A stretch of DNA of 64,000 nucleotides. It comes from Phocaeicola_A sp036804505. Its GTDB lineage: Bacteria; Bacteroidota; Bacteroidia; Bacteroidales; Bacteroidaceae. Under the pieces are notes generated by a model. The model did not search any database and had not been told where the DNA came from. It saw only the letters and a list, made by a program, of their open reading frames with translations. Positions 1 to 6,979 of this stretch are shown in pieces; position 1 is the first letter of the stretch; each line of letters starts with the position of its first letter. A program made the position numbers and the translations under genes. Location: positions 1 through 64,000 of the forward strand of contig DAIRSI010000017.1 of assembly GCA_036804505.1 (NCBI GenBank), in the 5' to 3' direction.

Positions 1-57
1 ATCCCGAAGAACACTCAACTTTAATTCTTCAGGATAATTACGCTTCTTTGATAATAG
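1..57 (-). pseudogene. Possible transposase OrfA-like N-terminus at window edge
   Basis: Reading the minus strand leftwards from 57 gives 19 open codons including KRNYPEELKLSVLRD. This resembles the start of the helix-turn-helix protein (OrfA) of IS3-type insertion sequences. A stop codon sits immediately upstream (58-60) and there is no ATG in frame, so it is probably a decayed copy or a fragment. The family assignment rests on a very short match, and only the sequence left of the window could settle it. Confidence 0.25.
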
Positions 58-184
58 CTATTTCAGTATAAGACACTATTATATTAAGTCAATAATTTCT
101 GCTACAGAGATAATAATTATTATCCTATGAAGAGCTTTTTATATGATTTACAATCCTGCAAAACTATCTATTTTAAAGGAATTA

Positions 185-216
185 TTGGTGTATCCACAAA
201 ATTCTTCGTATCTTCG
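185..216 (+). promoter_or_regulatory. Bacteroidetes-type promoter (-33 TTGG, -7 TATCTTCG)
   Basis: TTGG at 185-188 and TATCTTCG at 209-216 are 20 bases apart, matching the Bacteroidetes primary sigma factor consensus (TTTG, 19-21 bases, TAnnTTTG). Transcription would start near 221, upstream of the leader ORF at 242 and the amidohydrolase gene at 324. Confidence 0.6.
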
Positions 217-241
217 CACTCGAAACGTCAAGAGCATTTCA

Positions 242-298
242 ATGTGCACCAACCGAGCTCCCTCGTTATGCTACGGTGGTAAAAAAGATGTGAGTTAA
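242..298 (+). CDS. 18-codon leader ORF upstream of the amidohydrolase
   Basis: A short ORF encodes MCTNRAPSLCYGGKKDVS and ends in TAA, 25 bases before the ATG of the next gene. It lies just downstream of a good promoter, so it should be in the leader of the same transcript. No Shine-Dalgarno sequence is visible, as is common in this phylum. It could be a leader peptide, a small regulatory RNA region, or chance. Expression is not shown by the sequence. Confidence 0.35.
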   Translation: MCTNRAPSLCYGGKKDVS

Positions 299-323
299 GG
301 CATTTAACTAAAATTATAACGTT

Positions 324-1046
324 ATGCAGCATTTTAAAAAAATTGTGCTTAATGTTCCTCATGCATCCATAGAGGGACTTTGTGACCCACAACTTAGTTT
401 TTGGGATCTTTCGCCAGCATTCTATAACGAATGCATATTAAAATGGACGGACTGGTATACGGACAACCTTTTTTCTTTCCCAAATGACAAACGAATAGAA
501 ATGGTTCGATTCCCATTTTCACGATTCATTGTAGATGCAGAAAGACTTTGGGATGATCCTATGGAAAATATCGGTCAAGGAATTGTCTATACAGACTTTG
601 AAATGTTTCATCGTCATATTTCAGACGCCTCAATTATGAAAGGACTTCGTCAGTACTGGATGGAACATCAGGTGAATCTAGCAAACCATCTTAGCGAGGA
701 TTCTCTGCTCATCGATTGTCATTCGTTTCCAAGACAGCTAAGCGATATTGACATCTGTATCGGTTATAATGAAGATTGGTCAAAACCGAATGACGAGACG
801 ATTAATACGATTTCCCATATATTCAGCCAAGAAGGCTATCACGTTGGTGTTAATCAGCCCTATTCCAACTCTATAACTCCTTCAGCACCATTTCAATATA
901 AATCACTAATGATAGAAGTGAACAAAAGAACTTATCTACAAGAAAGTTCTCTATTTTTGGATGAAGCGAAATTTACAAGGTTAAAGGAAACCATTCATAA
1001 GGTATATCAGCAAATTATCATATCAAATAATAAAGTTAGGCTATGA
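324..1046 (+). CDS. N-formylglutamate amidohydrolase family protein
   Basis: The 240-residue protein matches the N-formylglutamate amidohydrolase (HutG-like) fold. It has an early NVPHAS segment (HxS-type metal ligand), LLIDCHSFP in the middle, and a late ALMIEVNK-type segment read here as SLMIEVNKRTYL. These are the usual metal-binding and substrate positions of the family, which hydrolyses N-formyl-glutamate or related amides. No other histidine-degradation genes are nearby, so its substrate here is uncertain. The neighbourhood is accessory DNA with toxin-antitoxin-like genes. The start is the first ATG after the leader ORF. Full length for the family. Confidence 0.75.
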   Translation: MQHFKKIVLNVPHASIEGLCDPQLSFWDLSPAFYNECILKWTDWYTDNLFSFPNDKRIEMVRFPFSRFIVDAERLWDDPMENIGQGIVYTDFEMFHRHISDASIMKGLRQYWMEHQVNLANHLSEDSLLIDCHSFPRQLSDIDICIGYNEDWSKPNDETINTISHIFSQEGYHVGVNQPYSNSITPSAPFQYKSLMIEVNKRTYLQESSLFLDEAKFTRLKETIHKVYQQIIISNNKVRL

Positions 1047-1130
1047 TATACTTGTTGGTATATTTTGCAATCTTATACTTTTTGACCCAGAAGGATAGAA
1101 TACGGCTATGTTAGATAGACGATTAATCTA

Positions 1131-1455
1131 GTATGTGGTGTATTCTTCTAAGTAAATCTTTCAACATGCCATTTTGTATCATACCTTTCTTCCCTAAATG
1201 AAACTCATCTAAAATTTCTTTATAACTTTTTGTTCTGTTTCTTCAAAATAATATGATGTTAAAGGGTAGTTATCTTTAACAATAACTCTATCTTTAATAG
1301 TGTCATCACCATTTAAAAGATTCTTTAATAAAGAAGAAATACAATATGGAGTATTATCACATAGATATTGTTGTTCTGCTGATTTACAGACCTTATAGTT
1401 GAGTCGAACTGATGTTGTTTGGCATAGATTAAGTTTTTGGGCAAGGGATATAATA
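1131..1455 (-). pseudogene. Frameshifted coding remnant, family unknown
   Basis: The minus strand has a long stretch with protein-like composition, including NLLNGDDTIKDRVIVKDNYP and ending in EETEQK. It then stops in frame but continues cleanly one frame over as YKEILDEFHLGKKGMIQNGM. A single-base frameshift near 1220 would join the two parts. No start codon is found at the right-hand end. I do not recognise the family. It fills most of the 485-base gap between the amidohydrolase and the first hipB, and is best read as a decayed gene. Confidence 0.35.
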
Positions 1456-1499
1456 ACAAATATTTTGCTCGAAAAATATGTTTAATCAAGAAATAGCAT

Positions 1500-1507
1500 T
1501 ATCTTTG
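1500..1507 (+). promoter_or_regulatory. -7 box TATCTTTG for the first hipBA module
   Basis: TATCTTTG matches the Bacteroidetes -7 consensus 23 bases before the hipB ATG. No convincing -33 TTTG box was found at the expected distance. Confidence 0.5.
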
Positions 1508-1530
1508 TAGTAATAATATATTATCTCTTA

Positions 1531-1869
1531 ATGCGTAAAACAATGGACAACGACAATATATTAGCTTTTATAAACAACACGCCAGATGCTTTGATGCAAA
1601 GTATTGCAGAGCGTGTCAGGCAAAGAAGGCTAGAGTTAAACTGGACGCAAAAGCTATTGGCGGCAAAAGCAGGGATACCTCTTGCAACATATCGCCGATT
1701 TGAATCCCATGGTGAAATCTCTCTTCGGGGATTGGTAATGATAGCTATATCGCTCGCTGCGGAAGATGAGTTGGGGCAACTGTTCTCTGCAAAAAACTAT
1801 CAAAGTATTGACCAACTGATAGACTCTACAAAAAATGAACAACGCAAAAGAGCAACACGAAATGAATAA
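1531..1869 (+). CDS. HipB-like antitoxin, XRE-family HTH
   Basis: This 112-residue DNA-binding protein has a Cro/C1-type helix-turn-helix at about residues 25-80 (RQRRLELNWTQKLLAAKAGI...). It is the usual antitoxin and autorepressor partner of HipA. The C-terminal tail reads EQRKRATRNE and resembles the tail of the second HipB in this window (KERKRARE), a short basic ending shared by both. It overlaps the following hipA by eight bases if that gene starts at 1862. An alternative in-frame ATG is at 1543, but 1531 fits the -7 box at 1500-1507. Confidence 0.8.
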   Translation: MRKTMDNDNILAFINNTPDALMQSIAERVRQRRLELNWTQKLLAAKAGIPLATYRRFESHGEISLRGLVMIAISLAAEDELGQLFSAKNYQSIDQLIDSTKNEQRKRATRNE

Positions 1870-2968
1870 TATTGCAGTTATAGAGGTGTACATTGCTGAT
1901 AGACGTGTTGGGCGTTTAGCTCTTACGCCTGATTTTCTGTGTGGTTTTGAATATGATGCTGACTGGATAACTAACGGTTTTTCTATTTCGCCGTTTTATC
2001 TGCCGTTAAAGGGTGGTTTACTGATGGCAAAACGAGATCCTTTCCATGGAGGGTTTGGAGTATTCGATGACAGTCTGCCCGACGGTTGGGGAAATCTTAT
2101 CTTGGATAGATATTTAACACAGCAAAATATCAATTCTCAAAAGCTAACTTTACTCCAACGTATGGCTTTGATTGGCGGTACTGGAAGGGGAGCATTAGAA
2201 TATCGCCCTGACAGAAGTATTGCCTCAGAGGATGGTTTTCTTGACTTTGACAGACTTGCTGCTGAAGCTGAAATGATTTTGAGCGACAAAGAGGGTGATA
2301 TTTCAGTGGATGACTTATATCGTTATGGCGGTTCATCGGGTGGTGCAAGACCCAAAGTGTTCACAACAATAGACTCTCGTCATTGGCTTGTGAAGTTCCG
2401 AGCAACGAATGACCCGCAAAATATTGGTGTAACCGAATATAAATATTCTGTTTTAGCAAAAGAGTGCGGTATAAATATGTGTGAAACAAAACTCTTTAAC
2501 GATAAATACTTCGGTACAGAACGCTTCGACCGCACATATAAAGGAAAGATACATACCATTAGTGCAGCAGGGTTGCTGAATGCCGATTATCGCATTCCAA
2601 GCCTTGACTACTCTCTGTTGATGAAATTGACACTCAATCTTACGAGAGATATGCAGCAGGTTGCTCAGATGTTTCGATTGATGGTATTTAATATCATTAT
2701 CTCAAATAGAGATGATCACGCCAAAAACTTTTCATTCCAATACATCGACGGTAACTGGAAACTATCGCCAGCTTATGACCTACTGCCAAGTAGTGGTTTT
2801 AATGGTTATCATACTACCACTATCAATGGGCAAGGTGAACCAACCTTAAAGGATGTAACAGCAATCGCAACGGAAATAGGTTTGTCGGCAAACCAAGCAA
2901 AAGAGATTATCGAACAGGTCGCCAATGTTTGTCATAATAACAAAATGGCAAAATTTAATCTCAAGTAA
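1862..2968 (+). CDS. HipA-like serine/threonine kinase toxin (short form)
   Basis: HipA proteins are kinases that phosphorylate targets such as tRNA synthetases and are held in check by HipB. Visible here are the glycine-rich GGSSGGARPK loop, the FGTERFDR segment, the catalytic ISNRDDHAKNFSF and the metal-binding LSPAYDLLPS. At 368 residues it is shorter than classic HipA (about 440), ending soon after the helical lobe. I chose ATG 1862 because it gives an ATGAATAA overlap with hipB; an upstream in-frame ATG at 1835 is possible. Both catalytic motifs are intact, so it is probably an active kinase. The natural target cannot be told from sequence. Confidence 0.8.
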   Translation: MNNIAVIEVYIADRRVGRLALTPDFLCGFEYDADWITNGFSISPFYLPLKGGLLMAKRDPFHGGFGVFDDSLPDGWGNLILDRYLTQQNINSQKLTLLQRMALIGGTGRGALEYRPDRSIASEDGFLDFDRLAAEAEMILSDKEGDISVDDLYRYGGSSGGARPKVFTTIDSRHWLVKFRATNDPQNIGVTEYKYSVLAKECGINMCETKLFNDKYFGTERFDRTYKGKIHTISAAGLLNADYRIPSLDYSLLMKLTLNLTRDMQQVAQMFRLMVFNIIISNRDDHAKNFSFQYIDGNWKLSPAYDLLPSSGFNGYHTTTINGQGEPTLKDVTAIATEIGLSANQAKEIIEQVANVCHNNKMAKFNLK

Positions 2969-2999
2969 CTCTCATTAGTCTACACTTTGCAACCGTGGG

Positions 3000-3272
3000 A
3001 TGGTAGATGAATTTATGGATGTACTCAACAGTTTGCTGTATATTGATAATGTAGATGTATATGTGACTGGTAGCAATTCCCACTTCTTATCCAATGATAT
3101 TGTAACTGAGTTTAGAGACGGAAGTGATGAAATACACATGCACCCCTTTTCGTCCTCAGAATACTATGAAGCTATTGGCGGAGATAAACAAGAAACATGG
3201 AAGGACTACTATACATATGGAGGGTTACCGCACTTATTGACTTTGGTTGGCGGCAAAAAGAAAAACTTATGA
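3000..3272 (+). pseudogene. Fragment of a DUF4143-type AAA ATPase
   Basis: The reading frame starts at VDEFMDVLNSLLYIDNVDVY and contains VYVTGSNSHFLS, FSSSEYYEAIGG and YTYGGLPHLL. These belong to the middle of the large ATPase family with an AAA_14 domain followed by DUF4143. The Walker A part is missing upstream and the DUF4143 part is missing downstream. Just after the stop the sequence continues in another frame with family-like residues (KTYDLQES) and then stops again. It is therefore a remnant lying between the two hipBA modules. Confidence 0.7.
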
Positions 3273-3435
3273 TCTTCAAGAAAGTTAACTGCAATACTTG
3301 GATAATGGTATGCAAGGAGAAAGGTTTTCAGAGCTAGAGGTTAAGTAGCTGAATTGAATAGTAGAATATTACGTCAAATATAATGTTTTACAATTAATAA
3401 ATCGACTTAATAATACATATATGATATATTATTAT

Positions 3436-3443
3436 TATATTTG
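3436..3443 (+). promoter_or_regulatory. -7 box TATATTTG for the second hipBA module
   Basis: TATATTTG lies 21 bases before the ATG at 3465. It overlaps an in-frame TTG at 3441, which argues against that TTG as the start of the second hipB. Confidence 0.55.
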
Positions 3444-3464
3444 CATAATAAAAAAAGGAAAGTT

Positions 3465-3758
3465 ATGTGGATAGAAAGAAGTAACCCGGTTATCCTAAGA
3501 GAAATAGGACAGCGCATGAAAGCAAACCGCCTTCAGCAGAATATCACCCAGCGGAAGTTGGCAGAAGATACAGGCGTGAGCCTTAATGTTATTCAAAGGT
3601 TGGAAGCGGGGAAAGCTATATCAACTTCTAATCTTATAGCCGTAATTAGAGGTATACGGATGCTCGAGCAATTAGAGGTGGCTTTCCCGGAACCAGAAAT
3701 AAGCCCTATCTTATTGCAAAAGTTAAAAGGGAAGGAGCGTAAAAGAGCAAGAGAATAA
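3465..3758 (+). CDS. HipB-like antitoxin, XRE-family HTH (second module)
   Basis: A 97-residue protein with a Cro/C1-type HTH (MKANRLQQNITQRKLAEDTG, then VSLNVIQRLEAGKAISTSNL), probably the antitoxin and autorepressor of the downstream HipA. The start at ATG 3465 is preceded by AAAGGAAAG, a fair ribosome binding site, and lies downstream of the -7 box. The hipA gene begins 12 bases after its stop. Its sequence is clearly different from the first HipB, so the two modules are not a recent tandem duplication. Confidence 0.8.
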   Translation: MWIERSNPVILREIGQRMKANRLQQNITQRKLAEDTGVSLNVIQRLEAGKAISTSNLIAVIRGIRMLEQLEVAFPEPEISPILLQKLKGKERKRARE

Positions 3759-3770
3759 AAATGAAAGAAC

Positions 3771-5111
3771 ATGAAAAATCTACTAATAAATATCAACCTA
3801 TACGGCCAAAAGATAGGTGTGGCATTATGGAATGAGAAAAAAGAAACTGCTTCATTTCAGTACGACAATAAATTCCTTCAGACGGGATTGGATGTGTCCC
3901 CAATAACAATGCCATTAAATAAATCAAGAAATATAGTATATTCCTTCCCTCTTAATCGAGGCAAATGTTTTAATGGCTTACCCGGCCTCATAGCCGATTC
4001 TTTACCTGATAAATATGGAACTGAACAAATTGATGCATATTTTAGTTCAAAGGGTATTTCCATCGAGGAGATAAGTCCATTAGACAGGCTTTGTTATATA
4101 GGGAAAAGAGGAATGGGGGCATTAGAGTTCGAGCCGAATCTTAATCTGAAAACATTGGATAGCTCGACAGCTATTAATGTCAATGAGATTATTAAAATAG
4201 CGCAAGAGATATTTAATAATAGGGGTCGTTTCAACGAACTATTGCAGCAAAAAGATAAAAGGATAATAGATATTTTAAAGGTCGCGACTTCTGCAGGGGG
4301 AGCCAAACCGAAGGCCATTATCGCATACAATGACACAACAGGAGAGGTTAGATCCGGGCAGGTTAAAGCCCCTAAAGGATTTAAGTACTGGTTGCTTAAG
4401 TTTGACGGAGTTCAATTCCTCGAGCAAGATAAAATATGCGATAACCCACAAGGAATAGGGAAAATAGAGTTCGCCTACTCACTAATGGCGAAAGCATGCG
4501 GAATAGAAATGACGGAATGCCGGCTGCTGCAAGAAGGAGAGAACTTTCATTTCATGACAAAGCGATTTGACAGAACAGACGAAGGAGATAAAATACACAT
4601 GCAGACATTGGCTGCACTTACACATTACGACAGGGATCAGATGCACTCTTATGAACAGATTTTCGAAACGATGAGGAAATTAGAGCTTCCGTTTAAGGAG
4701 CAAGAACAAATGTTCAGACGCATGGTTTTCAACGTAGCGGCCAGAAATCATGACGACCATACGAAAAACCATTCATTTCTGATGGACAAAGAGGGGAAAT
4801 GGAAACTTTCACCGGCATACGATCTTTGCTATTCATATAACCCATACGGAAAATACACAAGAGGACATCAACTATATATCAATGGGAAAAAGGAAGACTT
4901 CGATTTCAACGATTTGAAAGCTGTCAGCGACCTAATAGGACTGAACAAAGGGAGTGAAATTATCAACACTATAATGGATACTGTCGGAGAATGGCAAAGA
5001 TTTGCAAAAGAAGCTGGAGTTAACAGAGTATATGGTAATATGATAGAGAGTAAACTTCTAAATCTGAAATCACATGATTTGACAAGAAGGATAAAAAAGA
5101 TAAACGGATGA
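3771..5111 (+). CDS. HipA-like serine/threonine kinase toxin (full length)
   Basis: At 446 residues this matches the usual HipA length. It has the N-terminal HipA lobe (FNGLPGLIADSLPDKYG), the glycine-rich ATSAGGAKPK loop, a MTKRFDRT segment, the catalytic ARNHDDHTKNHSFLMD and LSPAYDLCYSYNPYGKYTRG. The family phosphorylates itself and protein targets and causes growth arrest when not bound by HipB. It is transcribed with the preceding hipB, and its stop codon overlaps the ATG of a small membrane protein by four bases (ATGA). The catalytic residues look intact. Confidence 0.85.
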   Translation: MKNLLININLYGQKIGVALWNEKKETASFQYDNKFLQTGLDVSPITMPLNKSRNIVYSFPLNRGKCFNGLPGLIADSLPDKYGTEQIDAYFSSKGISIEEISPLDRLCYIGKRGMGALEFEPNLNLKTLDSSTAINVNEIIKIAQEIFNNRGRFNELLQQKDKRIIDILKVATSAGGAKPKAIIAYNDTTGEVRSGQVKAPKGFKYWLLKFDGVQFLEQDKICDNPQGIGKIEFAYSLMAKACGIEMTECRLLQEGENFHFMTKRFDRTDEGDKIHMQTLAALTHYDRDQMHSYEQIFETMRKLELPFKEQEQMFRRMVFNVAARNHDDHTKNHSFLMDKEGKWKLSPAYDLCYSYNPYGKYTRGHQLYINGKKEDFDFNDLKAVSDLIGLNKGSEIINTIMDTVGEWQRFAKEAGVNRVYGNMIESKLLNLKSHDLTRRIKKING

Positions 5112-5317
5112 AGGAGGGCCACAGAAAATATTATATCATATTAGCTGCAATATTAATCGCTGTAGCCGTTGCAACGTTCATTATTACCAGACAGAAATTA
5201 GCAGATATAAAAAGGAGGGAGAATATAGTTTACCAGCGATGTAATATAGAAAAAGCGAAAAGCATTCTACTGGCCACCATGACGCCAGGTAAAAAAAGGA
5301 CTGAAATAGAGCAATAA
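5108..5317 (+). CDS. Small single-pass membrane protein coupled to hipA
   Basis: A 69-residue protein with one hydrophobic segment at about residues 8-25 (YYIILAAILIAVAVATFII), then a charged, lysine- and arginine-rich tail. Its ATG overlaps the hipA stop, so translation is probably coupled. I do not recognise a family. Topology by the positive-inside rule suggests a short N-terminus and a cytoplasmic basic tail, but both sides carry positive charge. Possible roles include a third toxin-antitoxin component or an unrelated passenger; the sequence alone does not decide. Confidence 0.6.
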   Translation: MKEGHRKYYIILAAILIAVAVATFIITRQKLADIKRRENIVYQRCNIEKAKSILLATMTPGKKRTEIEQ

Positions 5318-5380
5318 AGATATAAGACACGGATATATAAATATTTGTTCAGTTCTTTAATGTTATTACATGATATTTTA

Positions 5381-5388
5381 TATTTTTG
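5381..5388 (+). promoter_or_regulatory. -7 box TATTTTTG before the DUF3788 gene
   Basis: TATTTTTG followed by CG matches the Bacteroidetes -7 box, 39 bases before ATG 5428. Confidence 0.5.
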
Positions 5389-5427
5389 CGAGTAAACAGA
5401 TATATAAATCTTTAATTGCGGTACGTT

Positions 5428-5856
5428 ATGATAAAAGATTTTAAAGAACCTACTTCGGAAGTCATAGAATCGTTAATAGGAAACGAACTTTATCAAGTAT
5501 GGAATGCCCTCTGTCTTTTTATTGACCAGAAGTATGATATGAGTCGGTTGTGGAATTATGGCGGAAAAAAGTGGAACTATGAATATAAATATCGTAGAGG
5601 TGGGAAAACTCTATGTGCTTTATATGCCAAAGAGAATACTTTTGGTCTCATGGTCATATTAGGTAAAGTAGAACGTGATAAATTTGAAAACCAACGAGCA
5701 CTATTCTCAAAGGAGGTTCAAAGAATATATGATAATTCTACTACTTACCACGATGGCAAATGGATAATGTTTGAATTGAAAAATGAAGAGTTGTTCAATG
5801 ATATAGGTCGCATACTACAAATCAAAAGGTTACCAAACAGAAAGCTCTTACCCTAA
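5428..5856 (+). CDS. DUF3788 family protein
   Basis: The 142-residue protein has the DUF3788 pattern: WNYGGKKWNYEYKYRRGGKTLCALY, then FGLMVILGKVERDKFE and a C-terminal WIMFELKNEELFNDIGRIL. The family is of unknown function and is probably a small cytoplasmic alpha/beta protein. I chose ATG 5428 over an in-frame TTG at 5416. It stands alone, with its own promoter, at the end of the accessory region. Confidence 0.75.
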   Translation: MIKDFKEPTSEVIESLIGNELYQVWNALCLFIDQKYDMSRLWNYGGKKWNYEYKYRRGGKTLCALYAKENTFGLMVILGKVERDKFENQRALFSKEVQRIYDNSTTYHDGKWIMFELKNEELFNDIGRILQIKRLPNRKLLP

Positions 5857-6130
5857 AGAAACATATTCTTGATTTAACCATGAGAGCATCTCCAAAAACG
5901 ACCTTAATCCATATGCTTTAAAAAAAATACAAAAATGAGCAAGAATTATAAGACTTCCTGAGGCTTATGAATAGTGAAATCATTATAAGAAATTCTGATT
6001 TGCTGGCATCATCTGTCACAAAGTTCTTTTGAATAATTTTTTCTATAAGATTTTTGTTTACTACTCCGAAAATTCAATAGACTTCTGCATTTTTTAAGTT
6101 GAGAAGTTATCTTCATGAATTTCACTCAAA
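5857..6130. other. Gap without recognisable gene
   Basis: AT-rich sequence between the DUF3788 gene and the tRNA-Met terminator. I see no open frame with protein-like content and no clear promoter. Confidence 0.5.
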
Positions 6131-6165
6131 TAAAATAAAAAGGAGTTACAGCGATGTAACTCCTT
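6131..6165 (-). terminator. Rho-independent terminator of tRNA-Met
   Basis: AAGGAGTTACA (6140-6150) and TGTAACTCCTT (6155-6165) form a perfect 11-bp stem with loop GCGA, followed on the minus strand by a T-rich run (TTTTATTTTA). Confidence 0.85.
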
Positions 6166-6176
6166 AAATTAGTATG

Positions 6177-6250
6177 TGGACCAGATAGGGCTTGAACCTA
6201 TGACCTCCAGATTATGAGTCTGTTGCTCTAACCAACTGAGCTACAAGTCC
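6177..6250 (-). tRNA. tRNA-Met (anticodon CAT)
   Basis: The minus strand folds as a 74-base tRNA: acceptor start GGACTTG, D-arm AGCTCAGTTGGTTAGAGC, anticodon loop CTCATAA and T-arm with GGTTCAAGCCC. Anticodon CAT could be elongator Met or lysidine-modified Ile2; elongator Met is more likely by general appearance. There is one T-T mismatch in the acceptor stem. The CCA end is not encoded. Confidence 0.85.
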
Positions 6251-6275
6251 GACTTTTACTTTCGTAATTGCGATG

Positions 6276-6307
6276 CAAAAGTATATTATTTTATTGAATT
6301 GTGCAAG
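6276..6307 (-). promoter_or_regulatory. Promoter of tRNA-Met
   Basis: On the minus strand, -7 box TACTTTTG (6276-6283) and a CTTG -33 box (6304-6307) are separated by 20 bases, upstream of the tRNA 5' end at 6250. Confidence 0.6.
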
Positions 6308-6327
6308 GATTTCTGAATTATTAATTG

Positions 6328-6335
6328 TAATTTTG
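6328..6335 (+). promoter_or_regulatory. -7 box TAATTTTG for the HAD-ribF operon
   Basis: TAATTTTG followed by C lies 20 bases before the HAD gene ATG at 6356. It is divergent from the tRNA-Met promoter. Confidence 0.5.
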
Positions 6336-6355
6336 CATCAAATCATTAAACAAGA

Positions 6356-6979
6356 ATGGATCGCAAAATCAAAAATATAATTTTCGACTTTGGCGGTGTC
6401 TTGGTCGATTTGGATAAACCCCGATGTATTGATGCTTTTCAAAAGCTGGGTTATCCCGACGTCATGGCTATGGTCGGAAAATTTCAACAGTACGGTGTTT
6501 TTGCCTCTTTGGAGGATGGGTCGATATCTTCGGAGGTATTCTGCGATGAGATTCGACACGATGCAGTAACGAATCCCACTAACGAGCAAATTATAGATGC
6601 ATGGAATCTGATGCTCGGAGATATTTCCAAATACAAACTCGATGCACTTCTTAAACTCCGTAAGTATTATATGGTTTATTTGCTAAGCAATACGAATTCC
6701 ATCCATTGGGATTATTCTTGCAAAGAATTATTTCCTTATCACGGGTTTGATGTGAACGATTATTTCGAAGAAATCTTCTTGTCGTACAAGATGAAAATGG
6801 TAAAGCCACATCCTGAAATATTTCTTTCCATCCAGAACCAGACAGGAATTATGGCTTCCCAAACTTTGTTCATAGACGATAGTCAGGTAAATTGTGATGA
6901 GGCGCGAAACTTAGGCTTTTCAGTCTATTGTCCACAAAGCGATGAAGACTGGCGTCATTTGTTCCCCGAATTAGAATGA
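6356..6979 (+). CDS. HAD-superfamily phosphatase (subfamily IA, YihX-like)
   Basis: The 207-residue protein carries HAD motif I FDFGGVLVD with nucleophile Asp11, motif II LLSNTNS, a lysine region KMKMVKPHPEIF and motif III FIDDSQVNCDEA. YihX-type HAD enzymes dephosphorylate small sugar phosphates; the substrate here is unknown. Its stop overlaps the start of ribF (ATGA), suggesting coupled expression and possibly a link to flavin nucleotide turnover. A related gene lies at 39392-40033 and shares the FDFGGV...VD start, the LSNTN motif and overall length. Confidence 0.85.
   Translation: MDRKIKNIIFDFGGVLVDLDKPRCIDAFQKLGYPDVMAMVGKFQQYGVFASLEDGSISSEVFCDEIRHDAVTNPTNEQIIDAWNLMLGDISKYKLDALLKLRKYYMVYLLSNTNSIHWDYSCKELFPYHGFDVNDYFEEIFLSYKMKMVKPHPEIFLSIQNQTGIMASQTLFIDDSQVNCDEARNLGFSVYCPQSDEDWRHLFPELE

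Noticed and set aside
200..285. tRNA-like D-arm and T-arm motifs on the minus strand
   Set aside because: GAGCTCGGTTGGT and TTTCGAGTGC look tRNA-like, but no acceptor or anticodon stem can be formed; the region is better explained by a promoter and short leader ORF on the plus strand.
6177..6250. tRNA-Met as an integration site for the accessory region
   Set aside because: No repeat of the tRNA 3' end and no integrase gene were seen between 1 and 6177.
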